Assembly: GCF_000023225.1 (NCBI RefSeq)
Contig: NC_013173.1
Span: 186,001-250,000, forward strand
Direction: 5' to 3'
DNA from: Desulfomicrobium baculatum DSM 4028
GTDB taxonomy: Bacteria > Desulfobacterota > Desulfovibrionia > Desulfovibrionales > Desulfomicrobiaceae
Length of the DNA stretch: 64,000 nt
Part shown: positions 24,471-33,109 of the stretch, piece by piece
Layout: each line of letters starts with the position of its first letter
How positions within the stretch are numbered: the stretch's first letter is position 1
Position numbers and translations under genes: made by a program
Notes under the pieces: model-generated
Databases searched by the model: none
The model's input: the letters and a program-made list of their open reading frames with translations, nothing else
Told to the model about the DNA's origin: nothing

Positions 24471-27017
24471 TCAATGCCTGCCTTTCGCCGTGTCCGACCT
24501 TTTCGCGCTTTCCCGGTGCAGCATTTCCGAAATGGCGCTCATCAGTTCCTTGATATCGACAGGTTTGGACACATAGGCGTTCATGCCCGCTTTCAGAAAT
24601 TTTTCCCGGTCGCCGTCCATGGCGTAGGAGGTCATGGCGATGATGGGGATGTTTCTCGCGCAGTCTCCGGCATCGCCATGACGGATGCGCACCGTGGCCT
24701 CGACGCCGTCCATGACCGGCATCTGCACGTCCATGAGCACAAGATCGAAGGGTTCGCTCCTAAGGGCCTCAAGTGCCTGCCGTCCGTTCTGCACATGCCT
24801 GACCGAGGCCCCGAAAGCGCCAAGGAGCTTCACGCCCAGAATGCCGCTGAAATGGTCGTCTTCGGCCATGAGCACGTTCAAACCGTCCAGAGCGGGAGCA
24901 AAAAAGGATTCGCGGGCAGGCGTGGACGCGGTGTTCGGTGCGGCGGCGCCGAAGGTGACGCTGAAATACATGGTTGTGCCCACCTCAAGCTCGCTGACAA
25001 CGGAGATGTTGCCGCCCATGAAGCTCACCAGGCGTTTGCAGATGGACAGGCCAAGACCTGCGCCCTGATAGCTGCGGGTGAAGCCTTCCGTAACCTGGGA
25101 GAAGGGCTGGAAAAGGTTGCCCAGCTTGTCGTCGGGGATGCCGATGCCGGTGTCGGCGACGGAAAAGAGCACGCGGCACTGCCCGCCGTGCACGGAGGGC
25201 AGCAGAGAGGCGTCGACGGTTACGCCGCCCGAGTGGGTGAACTTGAGGGAATTGCCGACCATGTTGCTGAGGACCTGCTGCAGCCGCGTCGCGTCTCCGA
25301 GGATTTGACTGGGGATGGCCGGGTCCACGTCAAAGCGGAGCTTCAGGCCTTTTTCCCTGGCGGTGGGCGAGAAGAGGTCCCCGGTCTGGCGCAGCACTTC
25401 GGACAGCTCCATGGGCGCGCTCTGGATGCTGAGCTTGCCCGCTTCGATGCGCGAGAGGTCCAGAATGTCGGTCAGGAGCCGGACCAGCCGGTTGCAGGAC
25501 TGGATCGCCGTGTCCGTGTAGTCTTCCTGCACTGGATCAAGTTTCGTGAGCTGCAGGAGTTGAAGCATGCCCATGACGCCGTTCAGCGGCGTGCGGATTT
25601 CGTGGCTCATGTTGGCCAGAAATTCGGACTTGGCGCAGTTCGCGGCTTCGGCCAGATCCCTGGCCCGCAGGATTTCCTCTTCGGCCCGCTTGCGGTCGCT
25701 CAGGTCCATGGAAATTTCGATGCGCACGAGGCGTCCGTCGGTCCAGGGGATGACCTGGTCGAAGTTCCTGTACCATTTGCGGGTTACGGGATTGAAGCAT
25801 TCCCAGGCGATGACTCCTTTGGGGCGGCCCGTTTCGTCAAGCAAGCTGCTGTTCGTGCAGTGGCCGCAGGGCGCGGATTCGTGGTTGAACGCTGTGTGGC
25901 AGAGCTCCCCGGTACAGTCGCGTCCAAAGCTGTCTTTCATATACTGGTTCATGAAGAGGATGCGATAGTTTTTGAGGTCGGCCACGTAGACATCCACGGG
26001 CAGGCTGTCGAGGATGGTCAAGAGCGTCCGGTTGCTGCCCGCAAGCTCCTCCTGGGCCTGACGGCGGGCGATGGCCGCGCCCAGGCTGGCCGAGACGATG
26101 TTCAGGACATGCTCCTCGATGGGCGTCCAGGAGCGGGGATCGCGCACCGAGTCAAAGCCGAGAAATCCCCACAACGTGCCGTGCAACTGGATGGGCACCA
26201 CCAGGATGCTGATGATGCCTTGTGGTTCGAGGATTTCTTTTTCATCCGCGGGGAAATCGCGGACCAGCCCCTTGATGGAGCGTCCGGCGCGCAACTCCGC
26301 CAACCAGCGGGGGGTCACGTCGTTCATGGGCAGGTTTTGGAGGTCTGGATTGTCGATCTGGGTCGGAATTCCGTCCCGCGTCCATTCGTAGATCTGGCTG
26401 GTCAGCACCGTGCCGGAATCCGTCTCGGGGTGGTTTCTGAAAACGTACACGCGGTCCGTGTCCGTACCCTGACCCAGGCGTGCCAGGATCCTGGCCATGG
26501 ACTGCTCCAGGTCGGGTTCGAGGAGAAGCTCAAGAGATGTGGTGGCCGCTAGCTCCAGGGCCTTTTCCCGCAAGAGGGAATTTTTTTCCGCGAGCTTGCG
26601 CGGCGTGATGTCGATAATCAGCCCTTCAAGAGTTGTTATCTCGCCGTTGCAGGACGGCACGGGCACGCCCACTTCCCAGACCCATTTGGGCTGTCCGTCG
26701 GCGGTCATGATCTCGAATTCGAGCTGCACCTGGGCGTGATTTTTTATGCCTTCTTTCCAGCTTTTCCGGATTTCAGGCATGTATTCGGGCAGGACGAGAT
26801 CATTGAACGAGAGCCGTCCGCCGCTAAGCAACTCCTCCGCGCTGTATCCCGTGAGGCCCTGGCAACCTTGCGAGATGAAGTCCATGCCCAGTTCCGCGTC
26901 GTTGTGGCGGCGAAAGGCCATTCCGGGAAGGCTGTCGATCAACACTGATGTCTTGTCTCTTGCCGGTCCGGTATTTCCGGCCATGCAGCGTTCATCCGAC
27001 GGGAGGTGAGAGGGCAT
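24471..27017 (-). CDS. Hybrid sensor histidine kinase, PAS-GAF-PAS-HisKA-HATPase-REC
   Basis: An 848-residue cytoplasmic kinase with no transmembrane segment. A PAS domain (about 20-140, FISQGCQGLTGYSAEELL) is followed by a GAF domain (about 165-325, ending ASLGAAIARRQAQEEL) and a second PAS (about 335-455) that carries CTGELCHTAFNHESAPCGHC, a Cys/His-rich insertion that could bind a metal or cluster. HisKA follows (phospho-His near 469, NMSHEIRTPLNGVMGM), then HATPase (NMVGNSLKFTHSG, GAGLGLSICK) and a receiver (Asp near 759, VLMDVQMPVMDG). The start is uncertain among ATG 27017 and ATG 26984; neither has a strong ribosome site. It ends 107 bases before the binding-protein gene and may share its transcript. 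Confidence 0.9.
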   Translation of the reverse strand: MPSHLPSDERCMAGNTGPARDKTSVLIDSLPGMAFRRHNDAELGMDFISQGCQGLTGYSAEELLSGGRLSFNDLVLPEYMPEIRKSWKEGIKNHAQVQLEFEIMTADGQPKWVWEVGVPVPSCNGEITTLEGLIIDITPRKLAEKNSLLREKALELAATTSLELLLEPDLEQSMARILARLGQGTDTDRVYVFRNHPETDSGTVLTSQIYEWTRDGIPTQIDNPDLQNLPMNDVTPRWLAELRAGRSIKGLVRDFPADEKEILEPQGIISILVVPIQLHGTLWGFLGFDSVRDPRSWTPIEEHVLNIVSASLGAAIARRQAQEELAGSNRTLLTILDSLPVDVYVADLKNYRILFMNQYMKDSFGRDCTGELCHTAFNHESAPCGHCTNSSLLDETGRPKGVIAWECFNPVTRKWYRNFDQVIPWTDGRLVRIEISMDLSDRKRAEEEILRARDLAEAANCAKSEFLANMSHEIRTPLNGVMGMLQLLQLTKLDPVQEDYTDTAIQSCNRLVRLLTDILDLSRIEAGKLSIQSAPMELSEVLRQTGDLFSPTAREKGLKLRFDVDPAIPSQILGDATRLQQVLSNMVGNSLKFTHSGGVTVDASLLPSVHGGQCRVLFSVADTGIGIPDDKLGNLFQPFSQVTEGFTRSYQGAGLGLSICKRLVSFMGGNISVVSELEVGTTMYFSVTFGAAAPNTASTPARESFFAPALDGLNVLMAEDDHFSGILGVKLLGAFGASVRHVQNGRQALEALRSEPFDLVLMDVQMPVMDGVEATVRIRHGDAGDCARNIPIIAMTSYAMDGDREKFLKAGMNAYVSKPVDIKELMSAISEMLHRESAKRSDTAKGRH

Positions 27018-27203
27018 CCGCAACTCGCTGGCGTTATGGGTGGAGTGGCCGCTGGGCAGCCGGTTTCATGGGTGATGCCTAAGTTTGGGTTTGACAACCT
27101 TATCAAGACCCATGCCGGGAAGATTCGGTTTTTCCATTTTGTTTCATCATTTCCGGAAAATATCAATCAACGCGCGATTTATTCCAGTGAAAACAACAAA
27201 AAA

Positions 27204-27229
27204 GGGACCAGGATGAACATCCAGGCCCC
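27204..27229 (-). terminator. Intrinsic terminator downstream of the AlbA_2 gene
   Basis: Twelve-base arms (27204-27215, 27218-27229) with one mismatch and one wobble pair, two-base loop, then a run of T residues in the minus-strand RNA. It is 68 bases past the AlbA_2 gene stop. It resembles the tRNA-Ala terminator at 28889-28920 in sequence as well as shape. Confidence 0.75.
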
Positions 27230-27240
27230 TGGTTTCCTGC

Positions 27241-27251
27241 GGTGGAGATGA
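27241..27251. repeat. Degenerate copy of the tRNA-Ala 3' end (possible attachment site remnant)
   Basis: GGTGGAGATGA here is identical to the last 11 bases of the tRNA-Ala gene region at 28931-28941, in the same orientation. About 15 of the next 21 bases on the left side also agree, and each copy leads into a similar hairpin terminator. The AlbA_2 gene lies exactly between the two copies. Confidence 0.4.
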
Positions 27252-27296
27252 TGGCCGCCGAAACGCGCGGTTCATTGATGCGCAGAGCCCTCGCAT

Positions 27297-28733
27297 TCAC
27301 GATTTGTCGTTCTTTCTGGTCTGCATTCGTGAAATGATATCCTGGCCGAGAACCGACAACCGGTATTTCTGCAAACTGCTTCTGGGTTTTTCCGGGATGG
27401 TCATGACAATCACGCCCTGCTCCAACGCGGGATTGAGGTAGCGTTCGCGCAGATGCGTGCGATCCTTGAGATCCAGGGCGTTGCGAATTTCCGCATTGCC
27501 CAGGGGACCAGCCGTGTTCAATAGTTTAAGCAACGCCAGTACGGAAGGATCCACTGGTGGGGTGACTGGTGGGGTGACTGGTGGGGTCTGCTCTGGAACC
27601 ATCGGACCTCCCCCAAGAAGGATCAGATAGGTCTCCGCAAAGAGGAATTCCAGACGCAGACCGTTGGCTTCAATCCGTAGCACGGGATCGGGAGTGCCGT
27701 CCTCCCGGCAAGCTTGGAAAATGCGCTCGATACCACGGCCCCAGGCTTCGATTTCACCGGCACGGAAAAAGACGTTGGCGATTTCCGGATTGAAGGGATG
27801 GGACACATGGCCCGCCAGCAGGGTCTGATCGGTCCATCCCTCCGGCAGCACTGCAGGGTTCCAGATCACCAGACGGTCATTATAGACGCGAATTTGAATA
27901 GGGGCGGCCACGGCGTAATCCCGATGGACCAGGGCATTGAGCACCGCCTCACGCAGAGCCCCGCGCGGCACGGGAAAGCGCTCCACGCGCAGGATATCCT
28001 CGTAGGTCACAGCCGCCTTGAGATATTTTGTCTGGAGCAGGTCCAGGATTTGCCGGGTCTGGCTGAACAGATCGCCAGTGACTTCGTCGTGGTAGGCCAA
28101 GTCCGAGGGTGAGCGGAAAAAGCCGATCTTCACGAACGCCCCGGCCACGTAAGCCTGCGGCTCCGGGTGGAACAGCAGCACGGCGGCGCGTTTCAGATAC
28201 GCCCCTTCGGTCAGCTTCAGCTTGAGCAGTAAGCCGGCGTCTTCTTCCTCCAGGTCCGCCATATCCAGACGGCCGCTGCGAGTGGCGAGTTGACGGAACC
28301 GGGAGAACGCGGCGGCGGAGAGGTCACTCGATTGGATTCCCGGCACGGGCGCGCCGTCCCATGTTCGTCCGAAGCGGCGCAAAAGGAAGCGATCCAGGGC
28401 GGGTCCTTTCAGTTCCTGCAGGGTGCTGCCGCTGCGTTGGTAGTAGTGTCCTTTGTAGCTGATGGGTGCCGGGTGCGCGGGGGTGACAATTTTCAGATAC
28501 TCTTTGCCAGCTTCCTCATGCAGATGGACGCCGACCACGATGCCCAGCAGGTCGCGCGTCTTGTTGGGCAGGTCCTCCAGCAGTTTGTGGGCATCAGCCA
28601 GACCGAGCACCTCGCCCCGGTCATTGCGGCCAATGTGCAGCACGCCACCCTGGGCATTGGCAAAGCCACAAATCCATTTCAGGTACTCGTCCCGCCAGGA
28701 TTCTTTCCATTCCATAAGCTGATTTTCTTTCAC
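27297..28733 (-). CDS. AlbA_2 (Schlafen-like) domain ATP-binding protein / putative regulator
   Basis: A 478-residue protein. The N terminus (about 1-115) is an AlbA_2 domain: MEWKESW..., then ICGFANAQGGVLHIGRNDRG and YYQRSGSTLQEL. The middle (about 235-370) is a GHKL-like ATP-binding domain (REAVLNALVHRDYAV, IWNPAVLPEGW, EAWGRGIERIF). A Pro/Val/Thr linker PPVTPPVTPPV, encoded by a 12-base tandem repeat at about 27553-27588, joins a C-terminal winged-helix region. Proteins of this build are called transcriptional regulators or RNA-helicase-like, and many sit in defence or mobile islands. The GTG at 28733 was used; ATG at 28715 is possible. It is a single gene flanked by tRNA-Ala and a copy of the tRNA end. 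Confidence 0.8.
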   Translation of the reverse strand: MKENQLMEWKESWRDEYLKWICGFANAQGGVLHIGRNDRGEVLGLADAHKLLEDLPNKTRDLLGIVVGVHLHEEAGKEYLKIVTPAHPAPISYKGHYYQRSGSTLQELKGPALDRFLLRRFGRTWDGAPVPGIQSSDLSAAAFSRFRQLATRSGRLDMADLEEEDAGLLLKLKLTEGAYLKRAAVLLFHPEPQAYVAGAFVKIGFFRSPSDLAYHDEVTGDLFSQTRQILDLLQTKYLKAAVTYEDILRVERFPVPRGALREAVLNALVHRDYAVAAPIQIRVYNDRLVIWNPAVLPEGWTDQTLLAGHVSHPFNPEIANVFFRAGEIEAWGRGIERIFQACREDGTPDPVLRIEANGLRLEFLFAETYLILLGGGPMVPEQTPPVTPPVTPPVDPSVLALLKLLNTAGPLGNAEIRNALDLKDRTHLRERYLNPALEQGVIVMTIPEKPRSSLQKYRLSVLGQDIISRMQTRKNDKS

Positions 28734-28888
28734 AGCAGGCGTATCCTCCCGGTCAAAAGTTCCTGCTTCGGGAAAGCGCTATTAGTCGCAGCCTGCCACC
28801 TAAGCCCGATCAGTTCGGAAGTGTCAATAATGAGAGGTGATAATATGAATTTGGAATGGAATTTGGAGAGGTCTTTTGTTGAAAAGAA

Positions 28889-28920
28889 AAAGGGCCTGGA
28901 TTGTTATATCCAAGCCCTTT
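28889..28920 (-). terminator. Intrinsic terminator of tRNA-Ala
   Basis: AAAGGGC and ATCCA segments pair across a short loop (28889-28901 with 28908-28920). In the minus-strand RNA it is followed by TTTTTCTTTTC. It lies ten bases past the encoded CCA. Confidence 0.8.
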
Positions 28921-28929
28921 GATTTCTCG

Positions 28930-29005
28930 TGGTGGAGATGAGGAGGATCGAACTCCTGGCCTCTGCATTGCGAACGCAGCGCTCTCCCAGCTGAGCTACA
29001 TCCCC
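28930..29005 (-). tRNA. tRNA-Ala (anticodon CGC)
   Basis: A full cloverleaf on the minus strand: acceptor GGGGATG/CATCTCC including the G3-U70 pair that marks alanine tRNAs, D arm GCTC/GAGC, anticodon stem CTGCG/TGCAG with loop TTCGCAA (anticodon CGC, reads GCG), T arm AGGAG/CTCCT with TTCGATC loop. The CCA end is encoded (28930-28932). A terminator follows. Confidence 0.95.
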
Positions 29006-29088
29006 ACGTGTGGGAAGCCTGATATGGGGTCCGGGCTCGGTTGTCAACAGGCGGCCGTCCAAAATGCGTTCTGGACTGCCGGCTCCAG

Positions 29089-30174
29089 TTAAATCAGGTA
29101 GCTTTGCAGGATCATGCCTTCCGGAACCGGGGCCTTGTCCTGGTAGATTTCCCAATAGGTCTGCCGGGCGCGGCCCAGGGCCTGGTATACGGGGTGTTCG
29201 GTCTGGGCCCGCATTTGGGCGCAGGGCGCGTTGTTTTCATCGACCATGACCAGCCGCTGGGCGCGGTTCAGGATGCCCGCCGTGCCGATGGATGCGATGG
29301 CCGCGATCTCTCCGGCTTCGGCCCGGGCGATGAGTTCGCCGTAGGTCATGTCCCGTTCCTCCACCCTCACTCCCGCTTCGCGCAGGATGGCGCAGATGCC
29401 CTGGATGGTGACCGAGGGCAGGATCAGCGGGCTTTCGGGGATCTTGACCACCGCGCCGCTGGCCAGGGCGATAAGACAGCAGGAGGAGTCCCATTCCGTG
29501 ACACGCCGGTCGCGCAGGGGCAGGTCCAGACGATCGTCCAGAAACAGGGCCGAGCTGGCCTCGGGCAGGATGCTGCGGGCCTCGTCCACGGCCTTGACGC
29601 TCAAAAGATAGTTGACTCCCAGCTTCAGATTGCCCGTGCCGTTGGCCCCCACGGCCCGGACCAGATGCGGCACGACCACGCCGCTGAAGGGTTCGCCCAT
29701 GTAGCGGTCGTAGGTGCAGGTGACCATGCGGATGGACGGGTTCTCCGGGAAGGTCACGCCGATGGACTGGGACTCGTCCACGGTGAAGGGGCGCAGGTAG
29801 CCCTGTCCGCCGGATTTTCCCATGTCGTGGATGAACTCCGACAGTTCCGGGCTGCGCAGGTAGTGCAGGATCATGGCCTCCAGTTCCTCTTCCGAGGGAA
29901 CCAGGGTCTGTTGGGCCGTGCCCAGATTGAAGGAGATGGAGCGCCGGAAGCGCTGCAGGTTCTTGTGCAGGTTCAGGAACTGGATATGCAGACCGCCGTC
30001 TTCGGCCGGACCGACAAAGTAGCGGATGCCTTCGAAGGCGAGGCACAGTCCGTAGTGGATGGAGCGGGACACCGCCGGGACCTTGTCCGCCATGGGGACC
30101 ATGGCGAAGGATTTGCCCTGGAGCAGGTAGCGCGACTGGAAATCAGCCCATTTGATGCCTTCAAATCCGGCCAT
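29089..30174 (-). CDS. Class IV (fold type IV) PLP aminotransferase, branched-chain aminotransferase-like
   Basis: A 361-residue protein of the BCAT/D-amino-acid transaminase/ADC lyase family. Family features are the N-terminal Tyr-containing block [18 protein letters not shown], the Schiff-base lysine in [15 protein letters not shown], and the PLP phosphate region near [15 protein letters not shown] and [10 protein letters not shown]. Length fits the longer type II BCAT. A second, canonical IlvE is encoded at 40523-41446, so this one may have a different amino acid or 2-oxoacid substrate. It lies 130 bases after zwf on the same strand. Confidence 0.8.
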   Translation of the reverse strand: MAGFEGIKWADFQSRYLLQGKSFAMVPMADKVPAVSRSIHYGLCLAFEGIRYFVGPAEDGGLHIQFLNLHKNLQRFRRSISFNLGTAQQTLVPSEEELEAMILHYLRSPELSEFIHDMGKSGGQGYLRPFTVDESQSIGVTFPENPSIRMVTCTYDRYMGEPFSGVVVPHLVRAVGANGTGNLKLGVNYLLSVKAVDEARSILPEASSALFLDDRLDLPLRDRRVTEWDSSCCLIALASGAVVKIPESPLILPSVTIQGICAILREAGVRVEERDMTYGELIARAEAGEIAAIASIGTAGILNRAQRLVMVDENNAPCAQMRAQTEHPVYQALGRARQTYWEIYQDKAPVPEGMILQSYLI

Positions 30175-30304
30175 GGGTCCTCCGTGGGATGGTGAATGGT
30201 TTATTGGTGAATGCGCGGCAGCAGCGGCTTGGGATTCGGCCGTCGGTTCGGATCGCGTGGAGCAGGCTCCGGATGAGTGTTCACGGGGTGCCGCTTGAAT
30301 GCGT

Positions 30305-31774
30305 TCATGATCCGGCCCGTTGCGCGGCCTTGGGACCGGGACCGCCCGCGGGGTAGGTGTGCAGGGTCAGTTCGCTGTCCGGGCAGTCGCAGCGGTCCAG
30401 GATGGGGGTCAGGAAGCCCCAGCACAGTTCCACGGCGTCCTGCCGCCAAAAAAGGGTCTGGTCGCCGGTGATGCAGTCCAGCAGAACCTTGGCGTAGTCG
30501 TTCAGACGGCCAGGGCCCGCGCCCGCGCCGTAGGAGAACTCCATGGACTGCCCCTGCAGGCAGAGCGTGGAGCCCCGGCCCTTGGTCTGGACCTCCAGAC
30601 GGACCACCTCCTGCGGGTGGATGCCGATGACCAGCCGATTGGGAGGGATGATCTCGCCCTGGGTCTTGCGGAACATGGATACGGGCACGCTCTTGAATTG
30701 CACCGTGATCTCGGTGTGCTTGGCCTCCAGACGCTTGCCCGAGCAGAGATGGAACGGCACGCCCTGCCAGCGCCAGTTGTCCAGATAGACCTTGAGCCAG
30801 GCAAAGGTCGGCGTGGTCGAGTCCGGGGGGATTCCCGGTTCCTGCAGATAGCCGGGTACGGACTGGCCATCCGACATGCCCGGTCCGTACTGCCCGAGGA
30901 TGAGCTGTTCGTCCAGGCGCTCCAGATCGAGCGGACGCAGGGCCCGGAAGACCTTGGAACGTTCGTCGCGGACCAGTTCGGCCTCGAACATGGACGGCGG
31001 TTCCATGGCGCACAGCGAAAGCAGCATCATCATGTGGTTCTGGAACATGTCCCGGAGCACCCCGGCCTGATCGTAGAATTCGGCGCGGTGGCCGATGCCC
31101 AGGGTTTCTGCTGCGGTGATGCGGATGTGGTCGATGTAGCGGCGGTTCCAGATCGGCTCGAAGAGGGCGTTGGCGAAGCGCAGCAGGAGCACGTTCTGCA
31201 CGGTTTCCTTGGCCATGTAGTGGTCGATGCGGAAAATCTGTCGTTCCTTGAAATAGCGGTGCAGGACCGTGTCCAGTTCCTGCGCCGTGGGCAGGTCGCG
31301 GCCAAAGGGTTTTTCCACGACAATGCGCACGCTTGCGCCTTCTTCCTCCCTGCCCAGGTCGGCCTCGCCGAGCATGGTGGCCAGAGGGATGTAGGCGGCG
31401 GGGGGCACGGCCAGATAGAAAAGCCGGTTTCTCGGCTTCCCGTCGTCAAGATCGCCCAGGGCCAGGCTCAACGTGTAGCCGGATTCCGAGGCGTCGGGAT
31501 CCAGGCGCAGGTAGCGGACGCGCGGGACCAGGTCGGCCATGCAGGATTCGGGGATGGATCCGCCCAGTTTTTCGCCCATGAGGCGCGTATACTGCGGCGT
31601 GTCCAAATCCTTTCGCCCCACGGCCAGAATAGACGAGTCATGGCTGAGCAAGCCGTTTTTGCACAGGGAGGCCAGAGCCGGGTAGATCTTGCGCATGGCC
31701 AAATCTCCGGTGGCGCCGAATATGACAAGGTTGACCGGCGCGGCCTGGGTCGGGGTGGGGCAGGAAGGTGTCAT
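30305..31774 (-). CDS. zwf: Glucose-6-phosphate 1-dehydrogenase
   Basis: A 489-residue enzyme that oxidises glucose-6-phosphate to 6-phosphogluconolactone with NAD(P)+. An N-terminal Rossmann fold has VIFGATGDLAMRKIYPAL (about 17-34), the dinucleotide-site lysine is in VEKPFGRDL, and the catalytic site is RIDHYMAKE (family consensus RIDHYLGKE). The G6PDH C-terminal domain continues to the end. ATG at 31774 with GGGAG six bases upstream was chosen; the frame extends further upstream but through the neighbouring gene. No phosphogluconolactonase or transaldolase is adjacent. Confidence 0.95.
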   Translation of the reverse strand: MTPSCPTPTQAAPVNLVIFGATGDLAMRKIYPALASLCKNGLLSHDSSILAVGRKDLDTPQYTRLMGEKLGGSIPESCMADLVPRVRYLRLDPDASESGYTLSLALGDLDDGKPRNRLFYLAVPPAAYIPLATMLGEADLGREEEGASVRIVVEKPFGRDLPTAQELDTVLHRYFKERQIFRIDHYMAKETVQNVLLLRFANALFEPIWNRRYIDHIRITAAETLGIGHRAEFYDQAGVLRDMFQNHMMMLLSLCAMEPPSMFEAELVRDERSKVFRALRPLDLERLDEQLILGQYGPGMSDGQSVPGYLQEPGIPPDSTTPTFAWLKVYLDNWRWQGVPFHLCSGKRLEAKHTEITVQFKSVPVSMFRKTQGEIIPPNRLVIGIHPQEVVRLEVQTKGRGSTLCLQGQSMEFSYGAGAGPGRLNDYAKVLLDCITGDQTLFWRQDAVELCWGFLTPILDRCDCPDSELTLHTYPAGGPGPKAAQRAGS

Positions 31775-31881
31775 GGTGCTCCCGGGGCGATGAGAAGGTT
31801 TGGAGCGACCAGAAATATCAGGACGAAGCCAAAAGGCAAGCTTCGGTTCATCGCCATGGCCTCTGCCCGGCGAGGGCTTTT

Positions 31882-32781
31882 TCAGCGGAAAAAGAGGGCC
31901 ACTCCGGCCAGGGTGACCAGGGCGCCGATAACGCTGCGCCGGGAGACCTTGTGCCCGAACAGGACGGCCAGGCCGAGGGCGAAGAGGGGGCTGACCGAGA
32001 TCAGGGTCTGGGCGATGGCCGCGCCCGTCAGCTTGAGGGCTGCCTGTTGCAGCCAGATGCCGAGGAACGTGCCCAGAAAGACGGCCAGGGTGAAGAACGC
32101 CCATCCGTTTCGGGCCGTGCCGACGGCTCTCCAACAGGCCCGGCGCAGTACGACTTCGGGCTTCAGCAGAGGCAGCACGGTCCACAGCACCAGACTGGCC
32201 GCGGCCAGACGGATGAGGGCGGCCCAGAGGGGAGTGATTGCGGTTGCGACCATGACCTGCCGGGACATGACCATGCCTGTGGCCTGGCACAGGGCGGCCA
32301 GGGTGGCGAAGCCGAGGCCCGGCAGATTCAGGCCTTTCTGTTGCGGCTGATGTTCCGTGACCACCCAGAGGATGCCGCTCATGGTCAGAAAGATGCCCGC
32401 CCAGGCCCAGAATCCGATGGCCTCGTGCAGGAAGCACAGAGCCAGGACCCCGGTCAGCGGCGGGGCCAGGGATTCGACCAGGAGGGTCTGGCTGGGGCCG
32501 ACCCGCCTGATGGCCGAAAAATAGGCGCTGTCGCCGATGCTGATACCGACGATGCCGCTGCCCGCCAGCCACAGCCACTGGGGGGGTGTCAGTTCCGGGG
32601 GCGCGTCGCCAAGGACGAAAACGGTCGCGCTGAGCATGATCACGGCGATGCTGCCCTTGATCAGATTCAGAAACAGCGCCGGAGCCTGATTGCCGGTGCG
32701 GGCGTAAATGATGGTGGCCAGGGCCCAGATGAAGGCCGCCGCGAGGGCCGCGAGCTCACCGGCAAAAGGCATGACCGTCAC
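31882..32781 (-). CDS. EamA/DMT-family transporter
   Basis: A 299-residue protein with ten hydrophobic segments, laid out as two EamA repeats of five helices (about 6-145 and 155-297). Conserved features include GISIGDSAYFSAIRRVGPSQTLLVESLAPPLTGVLA and, in the second half, GIWLQQAALKLTGAAIAQTLISVSPLFAL. DMT proteins move metabolites such as amino acids or nucleotide sugars; the substrate is not evident. The GTG at 32781 overlaps the upstream stop (GTGA); an ATG at 32772 is equally possible. It is third in a hyuA - 109-residue protein - EamA row. Confidence 0.85.
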   Translation of the reverse strand: MTVMPFAGELAALAAAFIWALATIIYARTGNQAPALFLNLIKGSIAVIMLSATVFVLGDAPPELTPPQWLWLAGSGIVGISIGDSAYFSAIRRVGPSQTLLVESLAPPLTGVLALCFLHEAIGFWAWAGIFLTMSGILWVVTEHQPQQKGLNLPGLGFATLAALCQATGMVMSRQVMVATAITPLWAALIRLAAASLVLWTVLPLLKPEVVLRRACWRAVGTARNGWAFFTLAVFLGTFLGIWLQQAALKLTGAAIAQTLISVSPLFALGLAVLFGHKVSRRSVIGALVTLAGVALFFR

Positions 32782-33107
32782 GCCTGGGGAAGAAACGCGG
32801 TCTGATTGGCGAAGAAGAATTTCGTGTCGAACGGGCCGAAGCTGCCGGTTTCGGCCATGAGGGTGAAGTACTCGACCCGGCCGTAGCGGCGGGTCAGGTC
32901 TTCGCGCACGCCCATCCGCTCGTAGTAGTCGGCCTTGCCGATCGGGCGCTCGCTCTCTGTCAGGTCATAGACCGCGTCCTCGACTTCGGCCCAAGCATGG
33001 ACCACATAGCCCGCACCGCCGGGGATCCAGGCGTGGACGACCTCGGCCAGTTCGCTTTCGCTGCAGATTTCCATGGCCGCCGCAAAAGATTGTTCCCTGA
33101 AATGCAT
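32778..33107 (-). CDS. Hypothetical protein, 109 residues
   Basis: A soluble acidic protein with blocks AMEICSESELAEVVHAW, GAGYVVHAWAEVEDAVYDLT and YYERMGVREDLTRRYGRVEYFTLM. The VHAWxEVxDxVYDL pattern recalls small transglutaminase-like or DUF proteins that describe cysteine-protease folds, but no full active site is visible. The ATG at 33107 has AAGGAG six bases upstream and begins two bases after the hyuA stop, so it is in the same operon. Function unknown. Confidence 0.65.
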   Translation of the reverse strand: MHFREQSFAAAMEICSESELAEVVHAWIPGGAGYVVHAWAEVEDAVYDLTESERPIGKADYYERMGVREDLTRRYGRVEYFTLMAETGSFGPFDTKFFFANQTAFLPQA

Positions 33108-33109
33108 GT

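Noticed and set aside
24399-26552. A 717-codon plus-strand frame opposite the PAS/GAF hybrid kinase.
   Set aside because: Antisense shadow; the minus strand has full domain structure while this one has none. The same applies to the long antisense frames over dnaX, lon, zwf and korA.
30201-30308. A 35-codon frame (minus) starting with an ATGA overlap at the end of zwf.
   Set aside because: The translation is rich in Pro, Arg and His with no fold signature and no ribosome site of its own; the overlap is probably chance.
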